Positions 42,600 to 53,790 of a stretch of 64,000 nucleotides of DNA are shown in pieces. Position numbers and translations under genes: made by a program. The notes beneath the pieces were generated by a model. It was not told where the DNA came from, made no database searches, and saw nothing but the letters and a program-made list of their open reading frames with translations. The first letter of the stretch is position 1. The number at the start of each line of letters is the position of its first letter. Source of the DNA: Prorocentrum cordatum (taxonomy: Eukaryota; Sar; Dinophyceae; Prorocentrales; Prorocentraceae); the NCBI GenBank assembly GCA_963575745.1, contig CAUYUJ010014264.1, positions 148,829-212,828 on the forward strand, read 5' to 3'.

Positions 42600-45500
42600 C
42601 CTCCCAGGAATTAATACCGTCACTCTCGGGGCTGCGGCCTCTCCCTGTGGAGAGCCGCCCAGCCTCCGCCAAGCACGCGAAATCAGATTCCTCCTCCTCC
42701 TTCTCCTCCTCCTCCTCCTCCTCCTCAACTAGCCCGAGGCAGCGGAGCACTACCAGGCGCTGCCACGTCTGGCTCGGGAGGGCCACCGGGGCGGCACAGG
42801 CCCCAGGCGGCTCGTGCACACCCCCATGCGGCTCAGCCCGCTGCGGCTCCCGCTTGCCACGAAGCTTGCAGGCCGTGTCTCTGCCGACACCAACAGGGGC
42901 CCCTGTGTGCAGATCCTTGGTGCGAGCCCCGGTGCTAGGGAACCTGCCCTCGGCCCATGCAGCGCCTTTGCTCACGATGGCGCGGCCCTGCGCGAGCCCC
43001 ACGGCATGGCCCTAGCACTTTTGCACTGGCCTTCAGGGCAGAGACGCAATGGAAGCAATCTGTGATCGATCCGGCAGGGCGCTCAACTACGTGGGTACAT
43101 AAAAGTGCGTGCCCGCCGAGGCGCAGAGCCACCTCACAGTATTGGCCCCTCGACCCCTCCCAAACGAATTCGAGTTCGGGCTCATTCTGGCCGCCCCGAC
43201 GCAGGCACTCAGCTGCGTCGGCCTGGCCGTCGACGGTTGTCTCGGACTCGCCAGCGGCAGCGTCCGGAACGGCTGGCGGTGCATCCACATGCGCATCCGC
43301 GGCTCCACCGACGGTCCACCCATCGGCGGGGCCCAGCACGGCCTCGTAGTCGCTCGCACCGTTGTCCACCATGACGCTCTGCAGCTCGCCGAACCAGCGG
43401 GCGTTCTCGCGAGTCAGCTCCTCGAAGCCCTTCCACGGGTGGACTTCCCTGCTCGTGGTGCCCGCGACGTGGGCGCCCAGCTTGGCCAAGCGGTCCATGG
43501 CAGCGTTGGCCTCCCGCTCCCGGTGCGTGGACCTCCCCGCGTCGACGTCAGCGGGCGTAGCGTGCCCAAGAGTCTTGTGGGCAATCAGCTCCCCAGGGCC
43601 GAGATGTCCCCACACGCGCCGCCAAAGACGAGGCCGCTGGTATCCTCGTGGCCGGGCACCGGCCTCAGGCCCGCCCTGCAGCGTGTCGACCGTGCCCTGA
43701 GGCAGTCGATGTAATCGTCGTGGGTGCCTGGCCAAACGAGGTCGCACGGCATGAAGATGGCAAAGTCCTCCCCGCCTCTGGACGTCTGCTGCGGGCCAGC
43801 CCAAAGGGGAGCCGGCCCATGCGCCGCAGCCGCCGTGCGCCCGAACCGGTCGGCCTGGATAACCGCCCAGCCAGCGCGGGCCAACTCACAGATCTCCATG
43901 TAGAACGCGCTGCCGATCTGTGAACAGTGGGCCCTGCAGTAATCCGTCGGGTGGGCGGTTGCCCCACGAAACCAAGTCAACTGGCTCCACTCGGGGCAGC
44001 AGGGGGCCTCGGGTAAACCTTTCTGCGCCTTCCACGCTCCACTCGCGTACTCGGGCAGCCCGGCGCCGGTGGCGTGCTCCAACCCGCTCCATGCGCAACT
44101 GCTGGTGCGCCGGGCACTCGTAGCAACAATGCCACACTGTGCCGAGACCACTCCAGCGGAGCGTGCAACGGCCATCCTGCACGAGGTCGTGGCCAAGCAC
44201 GCGGGCCTGGCTCCAGCTGGTATTGCAGAAACCAGCCCTGAGGGCCCGCTGTTGACGTCGTGTCCAGACTGCGGTCACGCGCTGGAGGAGTGGTCTGAGA
44301 CCGCTCCAGCACTCTGGAAGAGCCCCAGGATGATCCGGCCCACCTGCCTCGTCCCCACCGGCCGCGGCTGCAACGCTCGATCCGACCCTGCAGAGGGCCA
44401 CTCTGCCGGAAGCTCGGACGGCGGCGGCCTCTACTTAGGGTCCTGAGCTGGTGCGGCAAAGTGCGATGGAGGTCGCACTGCTCCGCCGTGTCGGTGCAGA
44501 CGGCTGCGCTGCTGACCATCGTCCAACCTACGCGGTCGAGCGTACGGACCAAGACATCCCGCTGGAGATCAGGCCACCCGCCAAGGGGGCTTCGCAGTTG
44601 CGAGCTTACGCTGGCCGGCTTCCAGCGTCACCTGCAATACCCTGGCGGCCACTGCGCCAGTCCATGCCGCCTCACACCACTGCTGGAGCACGTCCGCCGT
44701 GCTCAGTACGAGCGGGTCCACGCGGCAACCAGTGCGGTGCGAGTGTAGGCTGAGCCCCACACTGGCACCCTTGGGCAATCGGCCCATGCTGGTGACCGCA
44801 CTCACCCGCAGACTGTGGAGCTGGGACGGCGGGAGGCCCATCACGACCCCACCCCACACTCCGGAAGATGTAGACCCTAGACGATGAGCCATGGTGACGT
44901 CAGCTCCAGCTCCGCGAAGAATGGCATAGCGATGACCACGTCGGCGGGCTGCAGCTTGGCGTAAACAGGTCGTCGCTACGCGCCGCAGCGCCCCCGTGTT
45001 GATGTCGCCGCCCAGGCCTTCAGCCCCATCAACCCTGTTCGTCGCTGGCAGACTCCACGCCGCATCAAGGGCAAAGGCCAACTCGCGTGAGCTGGCCAAG
45101 TACTTCCTGTTGCCGGTATTCACGGGGAGCGAGAGCCCCCTGAAGGAGCCCAATAGAGATTCTACCCCGCCGCCCAGGCTCGCGACGACCATGTCCTGGC
45201 GCCCCGTCGACTGCAGTACCACGTCGCCCACGACGTTCCAGATCTGCAGTCCAAGCCTGCCAGCTGCGGCCGGAGGAGGACCAGCTTCGCGATGGCAGTG
45301 GCTGCCGAACATCCGGCAACTATGGAGCCATTGGCCCTCATGGCCCCAGACACGGCACCACCATATAGGACGCGACGGGGCCCGCTGTACAACATGCAGA
45401 GGCCCTTCAGCAGCCGCAGCAGGAACTGGAATTCTACGGCGGCGTAGGTCCGTCCACCTGACGACCGAGACGTGCCCCAGAAAAAGTCATCTTGTGTTGG

Positions 45501-46390
45501 CATATCGGGGCGCGCATCTTGCTCCACAGCTTGGTCACAAAACTCAGCAATCCGATCGGTCGGAGCCCCCCATTTGGGCTAGGCAGGAAGACCAGCGTGG
45601 AGAGAAGCTCATCGAGGATGATGGGGTTGCGGTCGTAGTCCACGATGACGTCCAGCAGCTAGAACTGGAACTCCATAAACAACTGCAAAATCCATCGGGT
45701 GTGGATGTCGTCCCAACCCAATCCGGCCGTCTCCCGATAGCAACGGCACGCCTGCTGCAAGTCCTCCAAGGTGAGGTCCGCAAGTCTACGCCGTCGGTCA
45801 CCGCCCAATTTTCCGGGGCAGCGTCGTGGGATCTCAACGGGTTGTTCCAGAGCGCCGCCCAATTGTCCAAGAGCTGGTCCGCCGCGTCCTGCCCGCCCAC
45901 CGGCCAACGACCTCCAGTCGTGGATTCCGCCTTGCCTCCAGACTCATATTTGTTCGAGGTCTTGTTGGCAAAACGGTGCGCCTGCTTGCCACCACTCTGG
46001 ATAGAGGCGCGGGCCCAAGATTTCCCGCTACCCTGCGGCGCCCCAGATCCTGCTCGAGACGCTGCCAAGTCCCAGCGAGGTCGCGCAAGCGACCTAGACC
46101 TTCACGTAGCGCACGAAGCTGGAGATCACATTTGCTACAGTCACAATTTTCTGGCATCGCAGGCGCCTCCATACCGCGATGATGTCTTGGAGCTTCTCCA
46201 CCCAGAGCGTCTGTCGAGCTCGCCAGGCTTGTCCCAACACAGTCTGTGAGAGGGAGTCCAAGCGTTGACACCAGCGGAACGACCACCATGCAGTGGTGAG
46301 GGGTGACGAACGCTGGCGTTGCTTGCGCTCCCGTGCCGTTGCCAACGGCGAACGCTTGTCATAAGATGCCCAATCGCGCTGCTCCACGCC
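42600..46390 (-). pseudogene. RT plus RNase H retroelement pseudogene
   Basis: Reading the - strand downwards: LGQAWRARQTLWVEKLQ (46,230); LTLEDLQQACRCYRETAGLG (45,770); DYDRNPIILDELLSTLVFLP then NGGLRPIGLLSFVTKLWSKM (45,640-45,520); GSIVAGCSAATAIAKLVLLR (45,310); the catalytic-box equivalent reading VVGDVVLQ instead of V.DD (45,223-45,228); NRKYLASSRELAFALDAAWS (45,090). The RNase H part has FTD/GSAFYME split by one extra base (about 43,912), GGEDFAIF, DYIDCLRA and VDAGRSTHREREANAAMDRL (43,530). The order RT then RNase H on one polyprotein and these motifs match a retroelement family I know from dinoflagellates. A (CTC)n run at 42,690-42,724 lies in the 3' part. Frameshifts, stops and the D-to-G change make it inactive. 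Confidence 0.75.
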
Positions 46391-46779
46391 GTGGAGGCCA
46401 GGGAGGGCGGGAATGTGGGAGGGGAGAGGAGGGGTGGAGGCGAAGGCGGTCTGTGGAGCAGCGGGGGAAACGACGGGAGAGCTCAGAAAGAAATCAGTTT
46501 AAGAGGGGGAAGGCACCAGCAGTGTGGGTGGTGATGCAGTCACCGTGCTACCATAATGAAGGCCGAATAGGGAACGAGGGTACGTTTCTGGCCACGGCGA
46601 GCCTCGGCCACGACTGGATCCCAATACATTTTTTTCGTCGGCGGCGAGGCGGCGAAATCCGCTCCAGCGCATTGGCCGGCGGGCAAAGAGAGGGGGGGGA
46701 CGGCCGAGAGGAAGAAGGGACGCACAGACGTCGAAGAGTTAGACGATGAGCAGCCGGGGGCTGGGTCCCAAGGCATCCA
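46391..46779. other. GC-rich DNA upstream of the retroelement
   Basis: It contains GGCCACGGCGAGCCTCGGCC (near 46,594), the same unit that is tandem at 47,087, and GTGCTACCATA (46,548), which recurs at 47,039. No RT upstream region is recognised. Confidence 0.35.
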
Positions 46780-46945
46780 GCGTCTCGATTTTTCGAGACG
46801 CGGGCCCCTGACCTCCCGACCACTTCCACAGGTACGGTATTTCGTCGCGAGTCGTTTTTTGACGGTCCCGAGGCCCCGTAGGAGTCCCTGGAGGTCGATA
46901 ACGCTGGAACACCTCTTTCTCGAACTTTGGAGACGTCAGACGTCA
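46780..46945 (-). repeat. Family G, reverse copy
   Basis: The strand-reversed blocks GACCTCCAGGGACTCCTACG, GGACCGTCAAAAAACGACTC and CGCGTCTCGAAAAATCGAGA follow the family order with erosion of the middle. Confidence 0.45.
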
Positions 46946-47086
46946 GAGGTCTGGGCCCCCGACCAAGTGTAAGGAACGGCCCGAGAACCACGGCCCCTCC
47001 CGAGCCCCAAGCGGTCCTTCCTGTGGTGCTGCAGCCATCGTGCTACCATACTGCGCGCTGCGTGTCAGGGAAGACGGTGCGCTTCC

Positions 47087-47215
47087 GGCCACGGCGAGCC
47101 TCGGCCACGACGGGGTCCCCCGACCAACACCTGAGGAACGGAGGTCGGCCTCTGGCCACGGCGAACCTCGGCCACGACGGGGTCCCCCGACGAACATCTC
47201 AGGAACGGCCCGAGA
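47087..47215 (+). repeat. 67 bp tandem repeat
   Basis: GGCCACGGCGAGCCTCGGCC followed by ACGACGGGGTCCCCCGACCA occurs at 47,087 and 47,154. Partial copies lie at 46,594 and 47,425 (CGAAACATCTCAGGAACGGC). Confidence 0.8.
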
Positions 47216-48014
47216 GCCACAGGTGCGCAGCGAGGGAAGGGAGGGGGGGGAGTGAGCAGGAGGAAACCTTCCGGGAAGGCGGCGGGGCTTCTCAGCAGGC
47301 CTCCGGTCTTCCGAAAAGCTTTTGGCGACTTCGGGGAAGGCTCAGGCAACTTCTCAGAAGGCCGGGGGACTTCCGAGCCTTCTGAGGAGGCCCGTACCTT
47401 CTCACTCCCCCCCCGGGCTCGCCGCCGAAACATCTCAGGAACGGCCCGAAGGCCACTGCGGTCCTTCTTGTCACGGTCATGATGGGAGGCGGCAAGGAGG
47501 GGCTCCGCCTGCGCATCTGCTCGAGGACGTCGCCCAGGTCGGCCTGACACGGGGGGTGTGCGGGGTGCTGGCCTGCGACGGACACTTCGAAGCAGGGATC
47601 GCCCTAACTCATGTGTCGTTTTCGTTCAGTTTTCGTTTTCCCTCGTTCTGTCTTCGATCCGCCTTCGCTGCGAAACGAAATCGAAACGAAACCGGCCCAC
47701 GAAATCACCAAAACACCGTTTAGGTCGACCCCTGCCTCGAGACCAGACGCCCTGGGCCTCTGAGCGTCAAGTCATGTCTTCTACGCTGCTCTGCCGCTGT
47801 CAGCCCTGCCGTGACTCTTGCCCTCAGAGAAGGTGGGCGGGACTGGGCGGGGCGCAAATCCGAGCCTCCCTGCGCGACGAGCACCCACTGCCTCCAACAC
47901 TGCTGGTCCTCCCGCAACACCAGGGCAAGAACAGGCGATGAGAAATAGTCCTGGCTGGAGGTCGACAGTGTACCGTCTCCTGGTCACAGCAAGCAGGTCT
48001 GGCACCGATAGTGG
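47216..48014. other. Intergenic DNA, nothing recognised
   Basis: CTTC/GAAG-rich palindromic pieces lie near 47,260-47,410. Near 47,610-47,700, TTTTCGTTCAGTTTTCGTTT is a rough inverted copy of GAAACGAAATCGAAACGAAA. There is no gene. Confidence 0.35.
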
Positions 48015-48218
48015 TACGCTTGGGATGTTCTTAGTGGCCTCCTAGATGGGATCGCGCCGCATCGCCGATGCATCGGCGATTTATCGGCGATGCATCGGCG
48101 ACTTCGACGTGAAGCATATCGGGCCCCACATCAGCCGCATCGGCGGTGCGGCGTGATCCTCCGACCGCATCTACTCGGACCCCATCTAGGAGGCCTAGAG
48201 ATACGCTGGGGATGTTCT
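48015..48218. mobile_element. Family B element, copy 4, flanked by a 17-bp direct repeat
   Basis: The ends GGCCTCCTAGATGGG and CCCATCTAGGAGGCC are perfect inverted copies at about 48,036 and 48,183. They enclose GCGCCGCATCGCCGATGC and GATGCATCGGCGA blocks. Outside them TACGCTTGGGATGTTCT (48,015-48,031) and TACGCTGGGGATGTTCT (48,202-48,218) differ at one base. This is the cleanest copy of family B. Confidence 0.7.
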
Positions 48219-49440
48219 CGATCCTCGATTTTTGAAGCTGAAGTCTCCGGGCAACACCAAACATACTGTTGCGCCCTTACGAGCAGCCTTGCACCACTAA
48301 GCTGTCAGGCCCCCGCCCTCGGAGAAGGACGACGGGCATCCACCACGTAGGGGCTTCAGAGTCGGAACCCTCATTGTGTACCTGCACGAGGGCGCCCGCA
48401 AACACCGATCGAACACCTGACTGAATACAAGCTCGCGGACCTTTGGGGTGCTAAACGGAGGATGTGCTGCATGTGGGCAGGCTGGAGACAATGCCCACGA
48501 GCTTGCCCTTCGCCTCCATCACAAACGCCAGAATTAATGTTCTAGCATTTCAACGTCGCAATTTAGCAGACTGCCATTCCTCTGAAAGTGCTTCGGAACA
48601 AGGGCCTACAAACGATAGAAGGCGTTTAGCATTACGGGTAGAAAGCTCCAGCCTAGACGACACCTAGCATGGCAACTCGCGCAATGATGCAGCCTTCACC
48701 AGTACTTCCTGGTCCTTTACATCGTCGTGGCCAACGTAGACGTGCACACCCACTTGCCTGAGACATGGCCAACCCAGAGAGGCGACAAAGAACACGATCC
48801 AACACGTCGCTCGTACCAATAACACGATCCAACACGTGAATGCATATAGATGTGGATTGGGAGGGCAAGACGAGGGGGGCAGTTCGAAGATGTGGCACGT
48901 GGAACATACAGAACCGAGTGCGTCGATGATCCAAACACTCACGCCACACATGTATCGATCATGCATTTGTCACCACGCCGTGTGGCACTCTCTCCTCTCT
49001 CTCCTCTGTCTCTCTCTCCTTCCTCTCCACAGATCTCCCCCTCTGGCCCCCAGACCACGGGCTTGAAAGGGAACATGGGGTCGGCGGCTCGTCCAGGGGG
49101 CAAGGCCCGGACGATCTCAAAAAGAAGACAGCCGCAAGGATGGCCAGGGACAGCCCGAGGCCGCCCAAACACGGCCCAATCTACATCCAAGACAGCCCAG
49201 GAACCCAGGAGGTCCCAAGAAGCCTCCAAAGGCTCGCGAGAGGCCGCCAGAGACGCCTCAAGAGGGCCCAGGAGAGAGGCCCCAGGCTGTACATGTGTAC
49301 ATGCTCTGTCGAGGCTTGCAGCTGCAGCCTCCACAACTTCGGGGGGCCCTTCAGACGGCTCCAAGATGGCCCGAGAGTCCTGAGACTCCCCCACGGCAGC
49401 CCCAGCTGGCTCGGTGGCAACTCATGGGAGCCTCCCATAC
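48219..49440. other. Intergenic DNA, nothing recognised
   Basis: CACGATCCAACACGT is repeated at 48,792 and 48,824. A 177-codon + strand frame (48,850-49,383) is low in family signal. CTCTCTC runs lie near 48,990-49,020. Confidence 0.25.
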
Positions 49441-49449
49441 CATCTTGTC

Positions 49450-49592
49450 GGCTCTTGCGAATCGACGCTAGTCGACGCTGAATCGACGCTAATCGACGCT
49501 AACTCGATGCCAACCAACGCTAACCGACGCTAATTCGGCGCTATCTCATCGACTCCAGACGCCAGTCGACGCTAGCCGACGCTAAAGACAGA
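49450..49592 (+). repeat. ~10 bp minisatellite, TCGACGCTAA type
   Basis: About a dozen units of AATCGACGCT and its variants (ACCGACGCT, GTCGACGCTAG, TTCGGCGCT) lie in tandem. Confidence 0.85.
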
Positions 49593-50239
49593 GTTAAGAG
49601 GGTATACCAGGCTCCCATGACTTGCCACCGAAAGATGGCCCCAAAGGGGGCTCCAAGACGGAACTAAGTAAGCCAAACGACTGCCGAATCAGGAGACGAC
49701 CATATACGGCTAGCCAGAAGACCAGCCACAACGACCCTACGACTCTCCCCGGCGGCCCGAGGGCCCCCAGAGGATCACCCGAAGACCCCTGGAATATACC
49801 CCCACCGCTCCCGAGGAGCTCGAACGACATCCAAAAGACTCCAATGAAGGGGCACAGGAACACACAAATAAATACACACACATTCCAACAATCCTTATAT
49901 TTGATCATATTTTCTGGGTTTCCGTCTTCCCCCCCACTTTCCGTATTTTCCCATTTTTCCTTGAGAACCGACGGTTAATTGTGTCTGTGTGTTTTTCCCT
50001 CCTGATCCAAAGAGGCTCCCGGAGCACCCTCCTGGGTGGGAATCAGCGCGCCTTCAGCCAAACGTGCAAAGCCACTCTGAGATCACAGGAAACGTCGATC
50101 TCAACGTGTCGGCGGGACTGGCCTCATACGCAGAACAGATGAATTTTAACTCCAAAGGCGCAATGTTTGGACATGGTGGATCGCGGCTGGGTCGTGGGGC
50201 GGGGCGCGAGGCGACGACTACTGAAGCAAAACCCACTTT
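49593..50239. other. Intergenic DNA, nothing recognised
   Basis: Short frames only. No repeat or motif could be assigned. Confidence 0.25.
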
Positions 50240-50815
50240 CAAACAATTCGCTCGTCACTGCTCGCGTGTCCATCAACATGTATACCCACAAAGCCCTCGA
50301 CGCTCGCCCTCTTCGCCTTCGACCGTACCCCTTCGGGAGGGACCTTTGTTATGACATTCGCTGAGTGAACCCTACAGAAGGTCAGATAAGCGGACTGGTC
50401 GGGCGGAGCCGAAGAGACCGGTCGAGCGGGAGGACCCGACAGGACGGACCCCAGAAGGGGGGCCCGGACGGGCGGGACACTTACGCGGGCGGGCGGGCGT
50501 ACAAACAAACGGACGGGACTACCTTAGCAGGCGGGTCGGCCGGGAGCACACACTGGTCGGAAGAAGTATGTAGAAGCATGAAGTAGGAAGGTGGATACAG
50601 CATATTGGGTTCGGGCCCGCCCACGGAATATAACAAGCAACAGCCACACCAGAGCGACTCTTGAAGTAGGACGGCGCTTGAAGTAGGTCGGGCGGGCGGA
50701 ACCGAACGGGTGGGTCGGGCGGGCGGACCCTCACAATTGGGGCGGGCGGGCGGACCCCAACAACCGGGTCGGGCGGGCGGACCCAAACGGGTGGGTCAGG
50801 CGGGCGGGACATTCA
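50240..50815 (+). repeat. Orphan monomer of the 1-8 kb array
   Basis: CGCTCGTCACTGCTCGCGTG, a TATACCCACAAAGCCCTCGA-like stretch and TCTTCGCCTTCGACCGTACC match the tail block of the array monomers. The following GGGCGGGCGGACC units are an expansion of the GGGCAGATCGGGCGG section. The GAGAGCGCGAT block is absent. Confidence 0.65.
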
Positions 50816-51278
50816 TGTGCGAATTTTGAATAGATCGTGGGTCAGTTGGCAAACAAGCAAGCTCTCGTGCGAATATTGTGTATGCACCTGGGTGGCCTCT
50901 ACTGAGGCTAGGTCTGCAGCATTATCGCATTATCTTGCCATTGTGTCTTCATTGGGATCTATGAGCCAACCGAGCTCTTTCCGATTCCATGCAAGGAGAA
51001 AAGAAAGGACAGGAGGGGACAAACAGACACCCCTGGGGGCATGAACCAATTTCCAACAACCCGAACGCGCCCTAAGACCGACATAACTGCCGCGAATTTC
51101 AAGTCTCCAACCTGCCCGCACCCTGACGGAGCTTCAAAGCCCCGGGGAACAAAAACACGAACGAGCCTTGGAACCCGAGGAAACAGGCCGCACAGCCCGA
51201 ACAACTCACACCGAAATCAGGATTACGGAAAACGCGGATGGTTTCCTGCTGTGTGCGGGCCCGCTTCCGAGGACGATG

Positions 51279-51358
51279 GGGAGGAGAAACAGGATGAGGA
51301 TGATGAGGAGGAGGAACAGGAGGAGGAGGAGGAGGAGGAGGAGGAGGAGGAGGAGGAG

Positions 51359-51390
<32 letters not shown>

Positions 51391-51447
51391 GGAGGAGGAG
51401 GAGGAGGAGGAGGAGGAAGAGGAGGAGGAGGAGACGGAGGAGACGGA
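51279..51447 (+). repeat. (GGA)n microsatellite
   Basis: About 170 bp of GGA and GAA triplets. The Glu-, Arg- and Pro-rich frames over it are artefacts. Confidence 0.95.
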
Positions 51448-52049
51448 AAAGGACGGACCAGTGCAAACCCGAGAGTCATCAACGATGTTGGAATGACCCC
51501 TCCTTCCAAGCTCCCTCTTCACAGGCCCCTACAACGGTTCATTTCCACTGAGGGGACTGCCTCGTTGGAAGACATCCGTTTGAAGACCTTGGAACATGCC
51601 GAGAGATTGTTTTCGGGACTCCATCGCCATTGGTCAACCTGACTCTTGCGTGTGGACGATCCTGAATTTTGCCAGAAGGCCATTCCTGGGTCTTCAACAC
51701 CGCGAACCAAAACAACTGTTGCACCCTCGTAACCCCGAGCCCTTGCAAAACCATTTCTGGTGCGTTGATCATGGGAATCAGTGACACTCATCATTTGTTG
51801 GGAAACAAAAAAAAACGGATGTGCGCGGCGCTGAAGCAGGAGGAGGAGGACGAGGAGGATGGGGGAAGAAAAACCTCAACCTGGGCGGCAGCAGGTCGGG
51901 CCTCACCCAACGTTCCCGGCGCCGACAACGACCTCGAAGCTCGCGCTCTCGAACTCCTCCCTCTCGCCTCGACCGACGGCTGGACCCTCGCGTCGGCGGG
52001 CGCCGCAGCCATCGCAGAAGACGCAGCTGGAACAGAGGCCGCCACCCCT
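51448..52049. other. Intergenic DNA, nothing firmly recognised
   Basis: A + strand frame from 51,669 and - strand frames from 52,171 overlap here. Neither shows a known domain in this part. Confidence 0.25.
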
Positions 52050-53790
52050 TCCCTCAACCACTCACGGTCATGTGATACATTCGCTCTGCAATCTCGTCTC
52101 CCATCAGAAACGTCTGCAACACACGCTCGAATTGATTCATTGGGGCAACTCCGGCTTTCATCTCCGCGCATAATTGACCACGCAGGAGGTCAACCCTGTC
52201 AGAGACGGATCTGCGATCATCAGTACTTTCACGGTGTCGGACGTGCGCGCCGTCTCCACCTTCACGAATGGGCACTTTTGGGCCACTTCGGCCAGCGGCA
52301 ACGCCGAGACGGACTCGCGCCACTGGTTCATCTTTGCGCCCGCCTCGCCGACATCGTAGCCCGCCGCGACGCACCCTTCCGTCAGACCAGACCGACCAGC
52401 GCTGCCATGAGCACGGATGTCTTGGGCGTTTTCCACCCGAGCCTTCATGCGATTGCGACTGCACTGGATCGGCCCCGCGCTCTCTGCCATCGAGAGTGCG
52501 ACCAGCACTGTGGACACTGTCTGCCTCGGGCGCATGGTCGCATTTAGCGGCGGCTTCATCGTCGCGGGCACTATTTTCTGCACCTGCTCGATGCCGAGCC
52601 TGTTTCGACTCTCGATCTCCGCCTGCGGCGCCACCGTACTTGAAGGCTTCTTGGCCGCGGGTTTCTGCCTTCCTCCTTCGGCGGCAGCAGAGCGGTCTCG
52701 GTCGCGTCTCTCGCCGTCGTTCAATGCGCGCGACTTCGCTGCAAGGGCCGCCGAGAACATGCCGCGCAAACTCGGGCAATGGAAGTGGAAGGCGTGATGC
52801 AATATGTCTCTGCAACAGCTCGAGAAAATCAAGTGGCTCATGGCGTTCAGGGCGCGCTCTCACTTCGGCATCACCATTCGGAGCATCCTACTTTGAGGAA
52901 TCAACGCGGCATCGTCCATATCTGTAGGCACGGAAAAGGAGACGTCTCGCAGTGTCAGGGCGTCTGCAAGTAGAAGTACACGCAATCCACTGACTAGCAA
53001 CCGCCAACTTAGATGCCAACGAGGGGGCCCTATGCTGTCCTCCAGAGGCGCTTCTCGCTGGCGCACAGGGGGCGCCCGCCGAGGCGCGAAGCGTCGATCA
53101 CATTGAAGACCCTCGCGAGTAAGTAGCGTGCAGCAGTGACCACCCTCGGCAAGTTCCCCAGGCTCTTGCGGAACCTCGCCGCGGGGGGCATCGCGAACCA
53201 ACCAGTCAACGCGAGATTGATGTGTGCCTCGCTTCTGAAACGCTCTGGACGCATCCGTATCCCCATGCACTATATTATGGTATGGTTGCCCCCCCATCGC
53301 AGAGCCACGCCGCCTGCTGGCCCTCCTCCTCCGCGCGCGAAAGGTACTCCGCGCCCAGGAGCCACTGTTTGGCCCAAGGATTTGTCCTGGAAGTGCCCCG
53401 AAACCTGACATCATCAACTGGGGGCCAATCGAGTGGCGAAGATGTCGGGGCCTCGAAGTCCAGGGGCCCGAAAACCGCAATAAGTTGCTGCGCGTGGTAC
53501 TCAAAGAAACGAACGATGTTTTGCCGCTTTCGAAGTCTTTGGACCCTTAGCTCATGTGCCATCGGAACATGACCGGCACGCGTCCATATCTCGATTGCTG
53601 GAGGGGCGCGGGCGACGACCGACTCGGGGCCGTCGTCGCCAGCGGCGGGAACTCTGACAGCCGCCCCCCCAACAACGACTTCCGACACTTAGGGCAGATC
53701 CAGTCGAGACGAGCTTCCTGCGATGCTGTCAGCGCCGCTGCCGCCCCCGATGCTGCGGCCCCAGTGATGTCACTGCGGAGCGCCATCCTA
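52050..53790 (-). pseudogene. C-terminal remnant of a third retroelement
   Basis: On the - strand, LDWICPKCRKSLLGG (about 53,690) gives a CxxC pair. It is followed by HVPMAHELRVQRLRKRQNIV, then HAQQLIAVFGPLDFE and NPWAKQWLLGAEYLS (53,560-53,340). The spacing of R.QRLR...NIVR, AVFG and NPWA.QWL resembles the post-RT region of dinoflagellate non-LTR elements. Further down, AQKCPFVKVETARTSDTVKV (about 52,230) may be its last conserved block. Frame changes occur between blocks. The catalytic RT part is not recognisable. Confidence 0.4.

Noticed and set aside
51669-52547. 292-codon + strand frame
   Set aside because: The opposite strand carries retroelement-like blocks in the adjoining DNA, and the + strand translation shows no domain.
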